The notes under the pieces: generated by a model
What the model saw: only the letters and a program-made list of their open reading frames with translations
What the model was told of the DNA's origin: nothing
Database searches by the model: none
In this document: positions 34,161 to 41,612 of the stretch, piece by piece
How the letters are laid out: each line of letters starts with the position of its first letter
How positions within the stretch are numbered: the stretch's first letter is position 1
From: Litorivivens sp041624475
GTDB taxonomy: Bacteria; Pseudomonadota; Gammaproteobacteria; Pseudomonadales; Spongiibacteraceae
Direction: 5' to 3'
Assembly (NCBI RefSeq): GCF_041624475.1
Contig: NZ_JBFJUX010000014.1
Coordinates: 1 to 64,000, forward strand
DNA: 64,000 nucleotides
Position numbers and translations under genes: made by a program

Positions 34161-34844
34161 TTAAGCTACGGCAGGTAAGTAGGGCAGCACCCCGAGATAC
34201 ACGGCCAGAAAATGGCAGGCGCTGCCGCCAATCACAAACAGGTGCCAGATGGCGTGATTGAACGGGATGCGCTTGTTCAGGTAGAACACCACACCCAATG
34301 TGTAAACCACACCGCCTGCAATCAATAAGTTGAGTGCCTCGGTTGGCAGGGAAGCGGTCAGCGGTCCGGCCACAATCAATGCCAGCCAGCCCATCACCAG
34401 GTATATAATCACGCGCAGGGCTTTGAGGCGATGCCCCCAAACCAGTTTCAGAATGATGCCGGTAACCGCCAGCGCCCAGATCACAGCAAACAGCAGCCAG
34501 CCGGAACTGCTGCGCAGATTGACCAGCAGAAAGGGGGTGTAGCTGCCGGCAATCAGCAGGTATATCGCGCAGTGATCCAGCATCTTGAACACCTGCTTGA
34601 GGGCTGGGCGGCGAAAGCTGTGGTAGAGAGTTGAGCTGAGGTAGAGCAGCGTCAGGCTGCCACCGAAAATGCTGAAACTGACCAGCTTCCAGATATCGCC
34701 TTCGGGAATGGCCATCCTCAGCAGAACAATGGTACCCGCCAGGCTCAGAATGGCTCCGAGTCCATGACTGAGGCTATTCGCCAGGTCTTCGGCGGGGCTG
34801 TAGTGGTCTACGAGCAGTGCTGTCTGTGCGCTGGTGTTGTTCAT
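34161..34844 (-). CDS. Hemolysin III (PAQR/YqfA) family membrane protein
   Basis: A 227-residue seven-helix protein of the hemolysin III/PAQR family. Metal-type residues are visible in LSHGLGAI, STLYHSF, DHCAIYLLIAGSYTPF and the C-terminal HAIWHLFVIGGSACHF. The ATG at 34844 is chosen; a 55-residue upstream extension lies over the efp coding region and is not typical. Homologues act in membrane lipid homeostasis. It follows efp by 46 bp. Confidence 0.88.
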   Translation of the reverse strand: MNNTSAQTALLVDHYSPAEDLANSLSHGLGAILSLAGTIVLLRMAIPEGDIWKLVSFSIFGGSLTLLYLSSTLYHSFRRPALKQVFKMLDHCAIYLLIAGSYTPFLLVNLRSSSGWLLFAVIWALAVTGIILKLVWGHRLKALRVIIYLVMGWLALIVAGPLTASLPTEALNLLIAGGVVYTLGVVFYLNKRIPFNHAIWHLFVIGGSACHFLAVYLGVLPYLPAVA

Positions 34845-34890
34845 GCCGCCATAGTGGCACAGCTCAGGCCGCCTTGAGAAGACAGTCTCA

Positions 34891-35463
34891 TCAGGCGGGC
34901 ATTTTGGCCCGGCACTTGTATTCGGCAGTGCGGGAATCGATTTCGATCCAGTCTCCGGTGTCACAGAAATCCGGCACTTTGATTTCAGTGCCGTTGGCCA
35001 GGCGCGCAATCTTCATGACTTTGCCGCTGGTGTCGCCGCGGGCCGCATCTTCGGTGTAATCGATTTGGCGAACAATAGTGGTCGGCAGGTCGACGGAGAT
35101 TACCTTGCCATCAAAGAATACCGCGTTGCACAGGTCGGTCATGCCGTCGACGAGGAAAGGCAGAACCGTTTCCAGATCGTCTGCGTCCAGTTCATACTGG
35201 TTGTAGTCGGCGTCGACAAAGACGTAGCGGTCGTCGGCCTTGTAGGAAAAGGTGACATCGATTTTGTCCAGGGTGACCACATCGACCTTGTCGTCAAACT
35301 TGTAGACCGTCTCGGTGGATGAGCCGGTAAGCAGGTTCTTCAGTTTCATTTTCATGATCGCACTGTTGCGACCCGATTTGGTGTAATCCGCTTTCTGGAC
35401 CAGCCAGGGGCTGCCGTCAATAAGGACAACGTTGTGGGGCTTAACATCCTGAGCAGTTTTCAT
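34891..35463 (-). CDS. efp: Translation elongation factor P
   Basis: A 190-residue EF-P that relieves ribosome stalling at polyproline stretches. The three beta-barrel domains are complete, ending in ...GDWIEIDSRTAEYKCR. The tip loop of domain I is TKSGRNSA, with Arg32 in place of the lysine used by EpmA-type EF-P; this is the arginine that EarP rhamnosylates in Pseudomonas. The earP gene lies 21 bp upstream on the same strand. The ATG at 35463 is the family start. Confidence 0.96.
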   Translation of the reverse strand: MKTAQDVKPHNVVLIDGSPWLVQKADYTKSGRNSAIMKMKLKNLLTGSSTETVYKFDDKVDVVTLDKIDVTFSYKADDRYVFVDADYNQYELDADDLETVLPFLVDGMTDLCNAVFFDGKVISVDLPTTIVRQIDYTEDAARGDTSGKVMKIARLANGTEIKVPDFCDTGDWIEIDSRTAEYKCRAKMPA

Positions 35464-35484
35464 GATGCCTCCGGCGGCACACAA

Positions 35485-36657
35485 TCACGAGAGATTTCGC
35501 GGCGCGAATAGTAGCTGTTTTTCGGCAAAGGTCACTAGCTGCTGAGAAATATTTTTCTGTGCCGCCAGATGCTCGCACCAGCGCCGTGCCCCGGCCTGAA
35601 TGGCCGGCCAGTCAGCGAGCATCTGTTGCCAGCTGCGGGTCGGGTTTGTGCCGTGATTCCAATCCTGCCAGAAGGCCCTGACAGCGTTGGCCGCACTCTC
35701 GCTAAAGGATTGATTGTATAGCCTTAAAAAAGCCTCCAGTTTCACGCGATGGGCTTCGTCATCCTGGGGGTAAATGTGCCAGAGCATGGGCGCGGCCGCC
35801 CACTGGGCGCGCACAAAGGAGTCTTCGCCTCTGACAATATTGAAGTCGCAGCTCCACAGCAGATGGTCGTACTCGTCGGGAGTGGTAAACGGCAGAATGT
35901 ACAGGTGCAGTTGCCCTCGGTGAAATTGCTGGCCGGCCACCAGCCGAGCCAGGCCAAGCCAGTCGGCGATGTCACCCTGCACTCGGCCTTCCGGCACAAA
36001 CAGGTGTACGGGGTGGGATTGCTGACTCAAAGCCGATAGCCAGCTGCCAATATGCGGGTTTTCGTAGCTGAACAGGGAAAGTGTGAGGTCTCCCGTTTCG
36101 GGGTTCGCGCCTAAGGATTTCAGAAACCGTGTGTTGCCGGCGTTTTTCCGGAACTGGTCTCTTGAAGAAAGCAGGTTCTGTTCGCGGGAGAGACCACCGG
36201 TTTTCTCGGTAAAGCCGGGAAAGAAAAAGTACTTTTTGAGATTGCCTATGCTTTGGGCGACTGGCGAGGGCAGGCCGTGGCAATCCTCGACCCACGCTTC
36301 CGCGCTCAGGTATTCCAGGTTCAGCCACAGTGTAGGGCGCGCACTGTCGGCCAGGGCCGAGAGATAGGCGGCGGGCAGCGCGCAAGCGAAGGCTTCAATC
36401 ACCACGTCGGTCACTGGCTGATCGCGCCAGTGCTCGGGCCAGCGACGAACCGTTACCCCGTCGATACATTGAAGGCTTTTCTCTTCAGAAAGTTCGGGTA
36501 CCAGTGCAGCCATCACGCTCAGGTCATCGACCCACAGCTGCACATCTTGGCCGTGCTCGTTCACCAGTTGGCGGGCCAGCCGCCAGCACACACCGATATC
36601 GCCAAAGTTATCGACGATGCGGCAAAAGATGTCCCAGCGAAGTGGAGCGGTTTTCAT
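35485..36657 (-). CDS. earP: EF-P arginine rhamnosyltransferase EarP
   Basis: A 390-residue glycosyltransferase-B fold protein (former DUF2331) that transfers rhamnose from dTDP-rhamnose to Arg32 of EF-P. Seen in the sequence: the N-terminal WDIFCRIVDNFGDIGVCWRLARQL with the catalytic Asp of DNFGD, and the C-terminal nucleotide-binding CDFNIVRGEDSFVRAQWA. It is directly upstream of efp, the usual arrangement, and the substrate loop of that EF-P matches. Confidence 0.95.
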   Translation of the reverse strand: MKTAPLRWDIFCRIVDNFGDIGVCWRLARQLVNEHGQDVQLWVDDLSVMAALVPELSEEKSLQCIDGVTVRRWPEHWRDQPVTDVVIEAFACALPAAYLSALADSARPTLWLNLEYLSAEAWVEDCHGLPSPVAQSIGNLKKYFFFPGFTEKTGGLSREQNLLSSRDQFRKNAGNTRFLKSLGANPETGDLTLSLFSYENPHIGSWLSALSQQSHPVHLFVPEGRVQGDIADWLGLARLVAGQQFHRGQLHLYILPFTTPDEYDHLLWSCDFNIVRGEDSFVRAQWAAAPMLWHIYPQDDEAHRVKLEAFLRLYNQSFSESAANAVRAFWQDWNHGTNPTRSWQQMLADWPAIQAGARRWCEHLAAQKNISQQLVTFAEKQLLFAPRNLS

Positions 36658-36744
36658 CGGGGCGGCCCAGGACGGCTGCAGGGGCGGCTATGATAGCGGG
36701 GTGTCTGCCCGTTTCGGTAGCACTATTTCCCGCTGGTCGACCGT

Positions 36745-37041
36745 TCAGCCGCGACGATTCTCTTCAGTATCAAAACCAACCTGTCGCTGAATATCCTTGA
36801 AAGCTATGCCGATACCCGCGAGCTGTTCGCCAATGATCTGGCACAAGGAAGCAGTATCCGCCGCTTTAAGTTCTGCGTTTGTGGCATAGACACAGGTCAC
36901 GGACAGAGACTGGGGAAAGCGCTTGTAGTCCACCTCATGGGTCAGCCATTGAAAGCCATCGTTTCGCTGCAGCGCAATTTCGCAGGCTTCGGTCAGTGCC
37001 TCGCGGATTGCCTTGTCGCGCTTTTTGTCGGTCTTTGTCAT
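36745..37041 (-). CDS. Conserved small protein of unknown function
   Basis: A 98-residue acidic/basic soluble protein starting MTKTDKKRDKAIREALTEAC and ending QVGFDTEENRRG. This type is widespread in marine Gammaproteobacteria and is sometimes labelled Fis-like, but no Fis helix-turn-helix is evident. It lies 87 bp upstream of earP on the same strand. Function unknown. Confidence 0.72.
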   Translation of the reverse strand: MTKTDKKRDKAIREALTEACEIALQRNDGFQWLTHEVDYKRFPQSLSVTCVYATNAELKAADTASLCQIIGEQLAGIGIAFKDIQRQVGFDTEENRRG

Positions 37042-37241
37042 GTTTCTCTATGGGCCTGTCGTGTGGTCCCTCTTCGATACGAACGGTTGGGGTGGCAAAG
37101 AGGATTGCTGTTTTGGTTGATTAAACAGTCGTAGTGATTTCAGTGTCTTGCCGAAAGAATACCGTGTTCGATGTCAGGGTGACAGCGGGCAGGTTTCTGT
37201 GAAGCGTGTAAACTGTGCTGACTACGATGAGGGGCAGCTAT

Positions 37242-37838
37242 ATGGATTTTGAGCAGGACGAAAACTTCTGGTCTGTGGTCATTGAAAAGCAGGACTACAG
37301 CGGTGTGTCTATTGCGGGAAAGGAGTTTGATGGCTGCACCTTCAGAGACTGCAATTTTACAGAGGCCACGTTTTCCCGTTGTACCTTTTCTGACTGCCTG
37401 TTTGAGGACTGCAATCTCAGTCTGGTGGATCTCGATTACAGTCGCTTCTCCGATGTGGAGTTTATTGGCTGCAAACTGGTGGGCGTAAACTGGACCCGGG
37501 CGAACTGGCCACAGTTGCTGTTTTCCTCACCCCTTAGTTTCGTGGAATCCATCCTCAATGAGAGTTCGTTTTTCGGCCTGACGCTGCAGGAGCTGGTGCT
37601 CGACGGCTGCAAGGCGGTAAATGTGGATTTCCGGGAAGGGGATTTCACCAGCGCCCGCTTCGGTGGCAGTGACTTTTCCGGGGCCCTGTTTTTCAAGACC
37701 AATCTGACCTCGGTGGATTTTGTCGAGGCCACGGATTACGCCATTGACCTGTTCAGCAATGAAATTCGCCACGCCAGGTTTGAACGTTTAGAGGCCGTGC
37801 GGTTGTTGGACTGTCTGGATGTGGAGCTGGTGGATTAA
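37242..37838 (+). CDS. Pentapeptide-repeat protein (Qnr/McbG-like)
   Basis: A 198-residue protein made largely of pentapeptide repeats (units such as CTFRD, CNFTE, ATFSR, CTFSD, CLFED, CNLSL, VDLDY) that fold as a right-handed quadrilateral beta helix mimicking B-form DNA. Size and the hinge near LDYSRFSDVEFIGCKLVGVNW resemble Qnr/MfpA/McbG proteins that protect DNA gyrase. Start ATG 37242 has a GAGGGGC ribosome-binding site; an ATG nine codons earlier lacks one. The gene is alone; natural role unknown. Confidence 0.87.
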   Translation: MDFEQDENFWSVVIEKQDYSGVSIAGKEFDGCTFRDCNFTEATFSRCTFSDCLFEDCNLSLVDLDYSRFSDVEFIGCKLVGVNWTRANWPQLLFSSPLSFVESILNESSFFGLTLQELVLDGCKAVNVDFREGDFTSARFGGSDFSGALFFKTNLTSVDFVEATDYAIDLFSNEIRHARFERLEAVRLLDCLDVELVD

Positions 37839-37933
37839 GCTGTGCAGAGTGATCGGTGCGCAAGAATCGGGTCGATTGACTTGTGCTGCGGGATTAGAGT
37901 GGCTGCAGGTTTTAAAAGAATCGGAAAGGCCAG

Positions 37934-38806
37934 ATGGCAGCTTCAGTCAAGGTGACAGCAGAGAGTGGAGAGCAGGGCGCGGCCTATGACCGGGTTGCGG
38001 CGGCGATTGAGTATTTGCAGCAACACTTTACCGGGCAGCCCTCGTTGGAGGAGTTGGCGCAGACGGCCAATCTTAGCCCTTTTCATTTTCAGCGCTTGTT
38101 CAGTGAGTGGGCCGGCGTCAGCCCGAAAAAATTTCTTCAGTACCTGAGTCTGGATTATGCCAGGCACTTGCTGGCCGATCAGGCGCTTTCTGTAATGGAT
38201 GCGGCCCATGCGAGTGGCCTGTCCGGCAGTGGCCGCCTGCACGATCTGTTTGTGTCCATCGAGGGGATGACGCCGGGGGAGTTTCGTCAGGGCGGCGAGC
38301 AGCTTGTCATCGACTATTGCTTCGCCGACAGTCCCTTTGGCCGAGTGCTTGCGGCGGCAACGACCAAGGGTCTCTGCCATCTTGCCTTTGAGGAGGATGG
38401 GGCTGCGGCACTGAGCGCGCTTAAGGCCCGCTTTCCCAATGCGCGCTATCGGCAAGGTGTAACGCCCACATTGCAACAGGTCCTGATGTTTTTTGATCGG
38501 GACTGGCAACCGTCATCGCCACTTCGTTTGCATCTGAAAGGCACGCCCTTTCAACTGAAAGTGTGGGAAGGCCTGCTGCGTATTCCAGAGGGGCGGCTCA
38601 CCAGCTATGGGGCGCTGGCCAAAAGTATCGATCAGCCATCGGCTTCCCGGGCCGTGGGCACGGCCATCGGCAGTAATCCGGTGGCGGTGCTGATTCCCTG
38701 TCATCGGGTTATTCGCGCCAGCGGTCAGTTTGGCGGCTATCGCTGGGGTGCAGCGCGAAAAGCGGCGCTGATTGGCTGGGAAGCGGCGCAGATCGAGCGC
38801 GAGTAG
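37934..38806 (+). CDS. AraC helix-turn-helix/Ogt-type DNA methyltransferase fusion
   Basis: A 290-residue Ada-like protein. An AraC-type double helix-turn-helix occupies about residues 20-118, and an O6-alkylguanine-DNA alkyltransferase domain about 125-287, with the acceptor Cys256 in PCHRV. The N-terminal zinc-cysteine methylphosphotriester domain of full Ada is absent, so the usual methylation switch for transcription is missing. It repairs O6-methylguanine; the AraC part may be constitutive. It converges with dbpA with only 3 bp between stops. Confidence 0.92.
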   Translation: MAASVKVTAESGEQGAAYDRVAAAIEYLQQHFTGQPSLEELAQTANLSPFHFQRLFSEWAGVSPKKFLQYLSLDYARHLLADQALSVMDAAHASGLSGSGRLHDLFVSIEGMTPGEFRQGGEQLVIDYCFADSPFGRVLAAATTKGLCHLAFEEDGAAALSALKARFPNARYRQGVTPTLQQVLMFFDRDWQPSSPLRLHLKGTPFQLKVWEGLLRIPEGRLTSYGALAKSIDQPSASRAVGTAIGSNPVAVLIPCHRVIRASGQFGGYRWGAARKAALIGWEAAQIERE

Positions 38807-38809
38807 CCT

Positions 38810-40195
38810 TCAGCTGATTTTGCGCAGCCGGAAGTTGCGGCCCTTCAGTTTCCCCTTCGACAGTTTGTTAAAGGCCGGATTCACCTGATTGCGGGCAACC
38901 GCCAGATAGCTGCGGTTGTCGAAAATCTGAATTTTCCCAACGGCCTTGCCATCAATGCCGCCATCGCCGGTCAGGGCGCCGAGAATATCACCGGGGCGCA
39001 GCTTCTGTTTTTTACCGCCGTCAATCTGCAGGGTTACCATTGGGGGAATAGGCGGCTCTTTTTGCAGTGTGTGTTGGCCCGGCAGTCTCTGAGCGTCGGC
39101 GAGCGGGTCGACACTGATGTTCAGGCCGGCAACCTTGTGCGCCTCGCGCTGACTGAACAGCGTAAGTGCTAGACCGCTGTTGCCGGCGCGCCCGGTGCGG
39201 CCGACGCGGTGGGTGTGAACCTCGGGATCGTGGGCGACCTGATAGTTGATAACCGCCGCCACATTGTCGATATCCAGCCCGCGCGCCGCGACATCCGTTG
39301 CTACCAGCACCGTGGCGCTCTTGTTGGAAAATCGAACCAGCATTTCATCGCGGTCGCGCTGTTCCAGATCGCCGTGCAAAGCCAGTACGCTGAAACCCCA
39401 TTTTTCGAGCTGTTCGGCGACCGCCTTCACTTCCTGGCGGGTATTGCAGAACACCACGGCGGATTCCGGCTGGAATTCCAGCAACAGCAGGCGCAATGCC
39501 GCGCGCCTGTCGTCGTTGCTATCTACCCTGTAAAAGTTCTCCGGGATGCTGTGATCGTCGTGGCTGGCATCCACGGTAATCATGACGGGATTGGTCAATA
39601 CACGCTGTGCCATGGCCTGAATGGATTCGGGGTAGGTGGCGCTGAACAGCAGGTTCTGCCGCGCTTTGGGTAGCTGGGCAATGATCTTGTCGAGGGTTTC
39701 TTCAAACCCCATATCCAGCATGCGGTCGGCTTCATCGAGGACAAAACAACTGATATCCGCGGTTTTCAGCGAGCCCTTGCGCAGGTGTTCCTCAACCCGA
39801 CCCGGTGTGCCGACAATGATATGGGCGCCGTGCTCCAGCGAGCCCAGTTGCGGGCCAAAGGGCGTGCCACCGCATAAAGTCAGTACCTTGATATTGTGGA
39901 TGCCGCGGGCAAGGCGACGAATTTCCACCGCAACTTGATCGGCCAGCTCGCGGGTGGGGCACAGCACCAGAGACTGAACGCGAAAGCGCTTAACCTCCAA
40001 TCGGTTGAGCAGCCCCAGCCCGAAAGCGGCCGTTTTCCCCGAGCCGGTCTTGGCCTGGGCGATCACATCCTTGCCCGCCAGCACCAGCGGCAGGCTCTGG
40101 GCCTGAATCGGGGTCATGGTGGTGTAGTCCAGCGAGGACAGGTTTTCGACCAGCTCGGGGCGCAGTGTCAGTGATGCAAAAGCGGTGTTAGACAT
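38810..40195 (-). CDS. dbpA: ATP-dependent 23S rRNA helicase DbpA
   Basis: A 461-residue DEAD-box helicase. Visible motifs: Walker A AKTGSGKT (48-55), PTRELA, DEAD (DEADRMLDMG), SAT, and HRVGRTGR in the second RecA domain. The C-terminal about 75 residues (GALTGDGGIDGKAVGKIQIFDNRSYLAV) form the DbpA RNA-binding domain that recognises hairpin 92 of 23S rRNA. It acts in late 50S assembly. The ATG at 40195 is used since the preceding in-frame residues are non-conserved. Confidence 0.95.
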   Translation of the reverse strand: MSNTAFASLTLRPELVENLSSLDYTTMTPIQAQSLPLVLAGKDVIAQAKTGSGKTAAFGLGLLNRLEVKRFRVQSLVLCPTRELADQVAVEIRRLARGIHNIKVLTLCGGTPFGPQLGSLEHGAHIIVGTPGRVEEHLRKGSLKTADISCFVLDEADRMLDMGFEETLDKIIAQLPKARQNLLFSATYPESIQAMAQRVLTNPVMITVDASHDDHSIPENFYRVDSNDDRRAALRLLLLEFQPESAVVFCNTRQEVKAVAEQLEKWGFSVLALHGDLEQRDRDEMLVRFSNKSATVLVATDVAARGLDIDNVAAVINYQVAHDPEVHTHRVGRTGRAGNSGLALTLFSQREAHKVAGLNISVDPLADAQRLPGQHTLQKEPPIPPMVTLQIDGGKKQKLRPGDILGALTGDGGIDGKAVGKIQIFDNRSYLAVARNQVNPAFNKLSKGKLKGRNFRLRKIS

Positions 40196-40497
40196 GTTTA
40201 GATGAGCTCCACTGGGCAAAGGGCGGGGGCTGGCAGGCAATGTGACACGGGGAATTCCTTGCTGAGCGTAAGCCGGGAGCGAAGTGACTCCGGCAAATGG
40301 TGTGTTAAGAGGCCGGGGTGCATTGCGGCGTCCCGGGGGCGCTATCTTATCAGCGTCGGCCCCGAATAGCAGAGAATTTGGCGCAGCAGCGAGTTCTTGC
40401 CAGTTTTCGGGTGGTGGGGGAAGATGGCTGCAAAACCACGCAGCATGGCGGTATTGGAAAATGCCGTAGCCAATAACAAACGATAAAAGGTAATACC
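40196..40497. other. 302-bp intergenic gap
   Basis: Divergent gap between dbpA and the next plus-strand gene. It must hold the dbpA promoter, but I see no clear -35/-10 pair, terminator, repeat or RNA. No small ORF looks real. Confidence 0.5.
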
Positions 40498-40992
40498 ATG
40501 AGCTGGAGCCAGATCAGTGCCTTTGCCGATATTCTTGGCGCAACTGCCGTTATTCTCTCGTTAATCTACCTGGCCTATCAGGTTAAGGATGCCCGCCGTT
40601 CCTTTGTGGCCGGAGCGCAGCAACAGCTGGGCGGTGACTTTTCCAGTTTTATGGAAAGTATCTGGTCTGACGAGGAGGTGTTTGACCTGTGGTATAAAGC
40701 GCTCAGCACGCCTGAGTCGTTGAGTGAAACCGAGCGAACCCGCTTTGGCATGATTATGTTCTCGATGTTTGCGCACTTTTCTAACGTCTTTGAATTGGCG
40801 CGAGTCGATAGCAGTTTTCTGGAGCGCTATGCGCCGGTGATGGACAGAATGCTATCGATGCCGCATATCCAGGGCTGGTGGCAGCGAAACGCCCATGGCT
40901 TTTCAGAGCGCTCTGAGTTCCGGCGCTACATTGATGAGCAGGTGGCTGAACAATTGGGTAAGCCCAGGCATGAAGCGAGTAGGCCGGCGTAA
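40498..40992 (+). CDS. Hypothetical protein with N-terminal membrane anchor
   Basis: A 164-residue protein with one N-terminal transmembrane helix (ADILGATAVILSLIYLAYQV, residues 10-29) followed by a helical soluble domain with many aromatic residues (DLWYKAL, MFAHFSNVFELA, GWWQRN). This resembles uncharacterised proteins common in marine bacteria. The start has AAAAGG upstream. It has no partner gene nearby; function unknown. Confidence 0.75.
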   Translation: MSWSQISAFADILGATAVILSLIYLAYQVKDARRSFVAGAQQQLGGDFSSFMESIWSDEEVFDLWYKALSTPESLSETERTRFGMIMFSMFAHFSNVFELARVDSSFLERYAPVMDRMLSMPHIQGWWQRNAHGFSERSEFRRYIDEQVAEQLGKPRHEASRPA

Positions 40993-41029
40993 AGTCAGGA
41001 CACTTCTAGATATTACAGCTTTGAATCAA

Positions 41030-41554
41030 CTATTTAGTTAGCGCGTCTCTTACTACCGGTTCCAGCCGGGTCAGCCCCCAGCGTTTGCCCTCAGCTATGG
41101 CGGCATCGACATTGCCGCTTTCCAGCCCATGCTGAAGTGCGATCAGTGCGCCGACCCGATTGCCGCTGGCACAGTGGACCAGCGCGGGGTCTGCCCCTAT
41201 CGATTGCAGTGTCTGCTTCAGCTTTTGCGCGTTGGCCGGCGTAATATCACCGGCGTCCGCCACAGGAATGCTGTGGTATTGCATGCCAAGCGATGAGACA
41301 TAGGCGGCTTCATCCCAGTCCTGCTCCGGCTGGGGCCTAAGATTAACAATATGTTTTACGCCGAGTTCTGCCAGGGCGGCAAACTCATCGCGGCTGGGCT
41401 GGCCACTGCTAAAGATGTTTTCTGCCGGATTGGCGATATTTTTAGTGCCACTGGCCAGCGCCGCTTCGCTATTGACCGTGCCGCCGTTTCCGCAGGCTGT
41501 TGTGCTCAGACACAGAATGGCAATAGCGATCAATGTCGAGAATTTTTTGATCAT
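41030..41554 (-). CDS. Lipoprotein with dual-specificity-phosphatase-like domain
   Basis: A 174-residue protein with a lipoprotein signal (ILCLSTTAC) and a phosphatase-like domain of the DUF442/beta-lactamase-hydrolase-like type. The P-loop HCASGNR (about residue 127) has the C-x5-R signature of cysteine phosphatases. Upstream motifs SSGQPSRDEF and VNLRPQPEQ are typical. Being extracytoplasmic it may act on periplasmic phosphate or sulfur compounds; substrate unknown. It lies 58 bp downstream of the TonB receptor gene on the same strand. Confidence 0.82.
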   Translation of the reverse strand: MIKKFSTLIAIAILCLSTTACGNGGTVNSEAALASGTKNIANPAENIFSSGQPSRDEFAALAELGVKHIVNLRPQPEQDWDEAAYVSSLGMQYHSIPVADAGDITPANAQKLKQTLQSIGADPALVHCASGNRVGALIALQHGLESGNVDAAIAEGKRWGLTRLEPVVRDALTK

Positions 41555-41612
41555 AGTGCGCTCTCCCCGGATTAACGTATATTGCTGCGATGAATGTCGG
41601 CGGTTCGTTCCA

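Noticed and set aside
34845..35009. 55-residue N-terminal extension of hemolysin III
   Set aside because: Overlaps efp coding sequence and is not like the family N-terminus.
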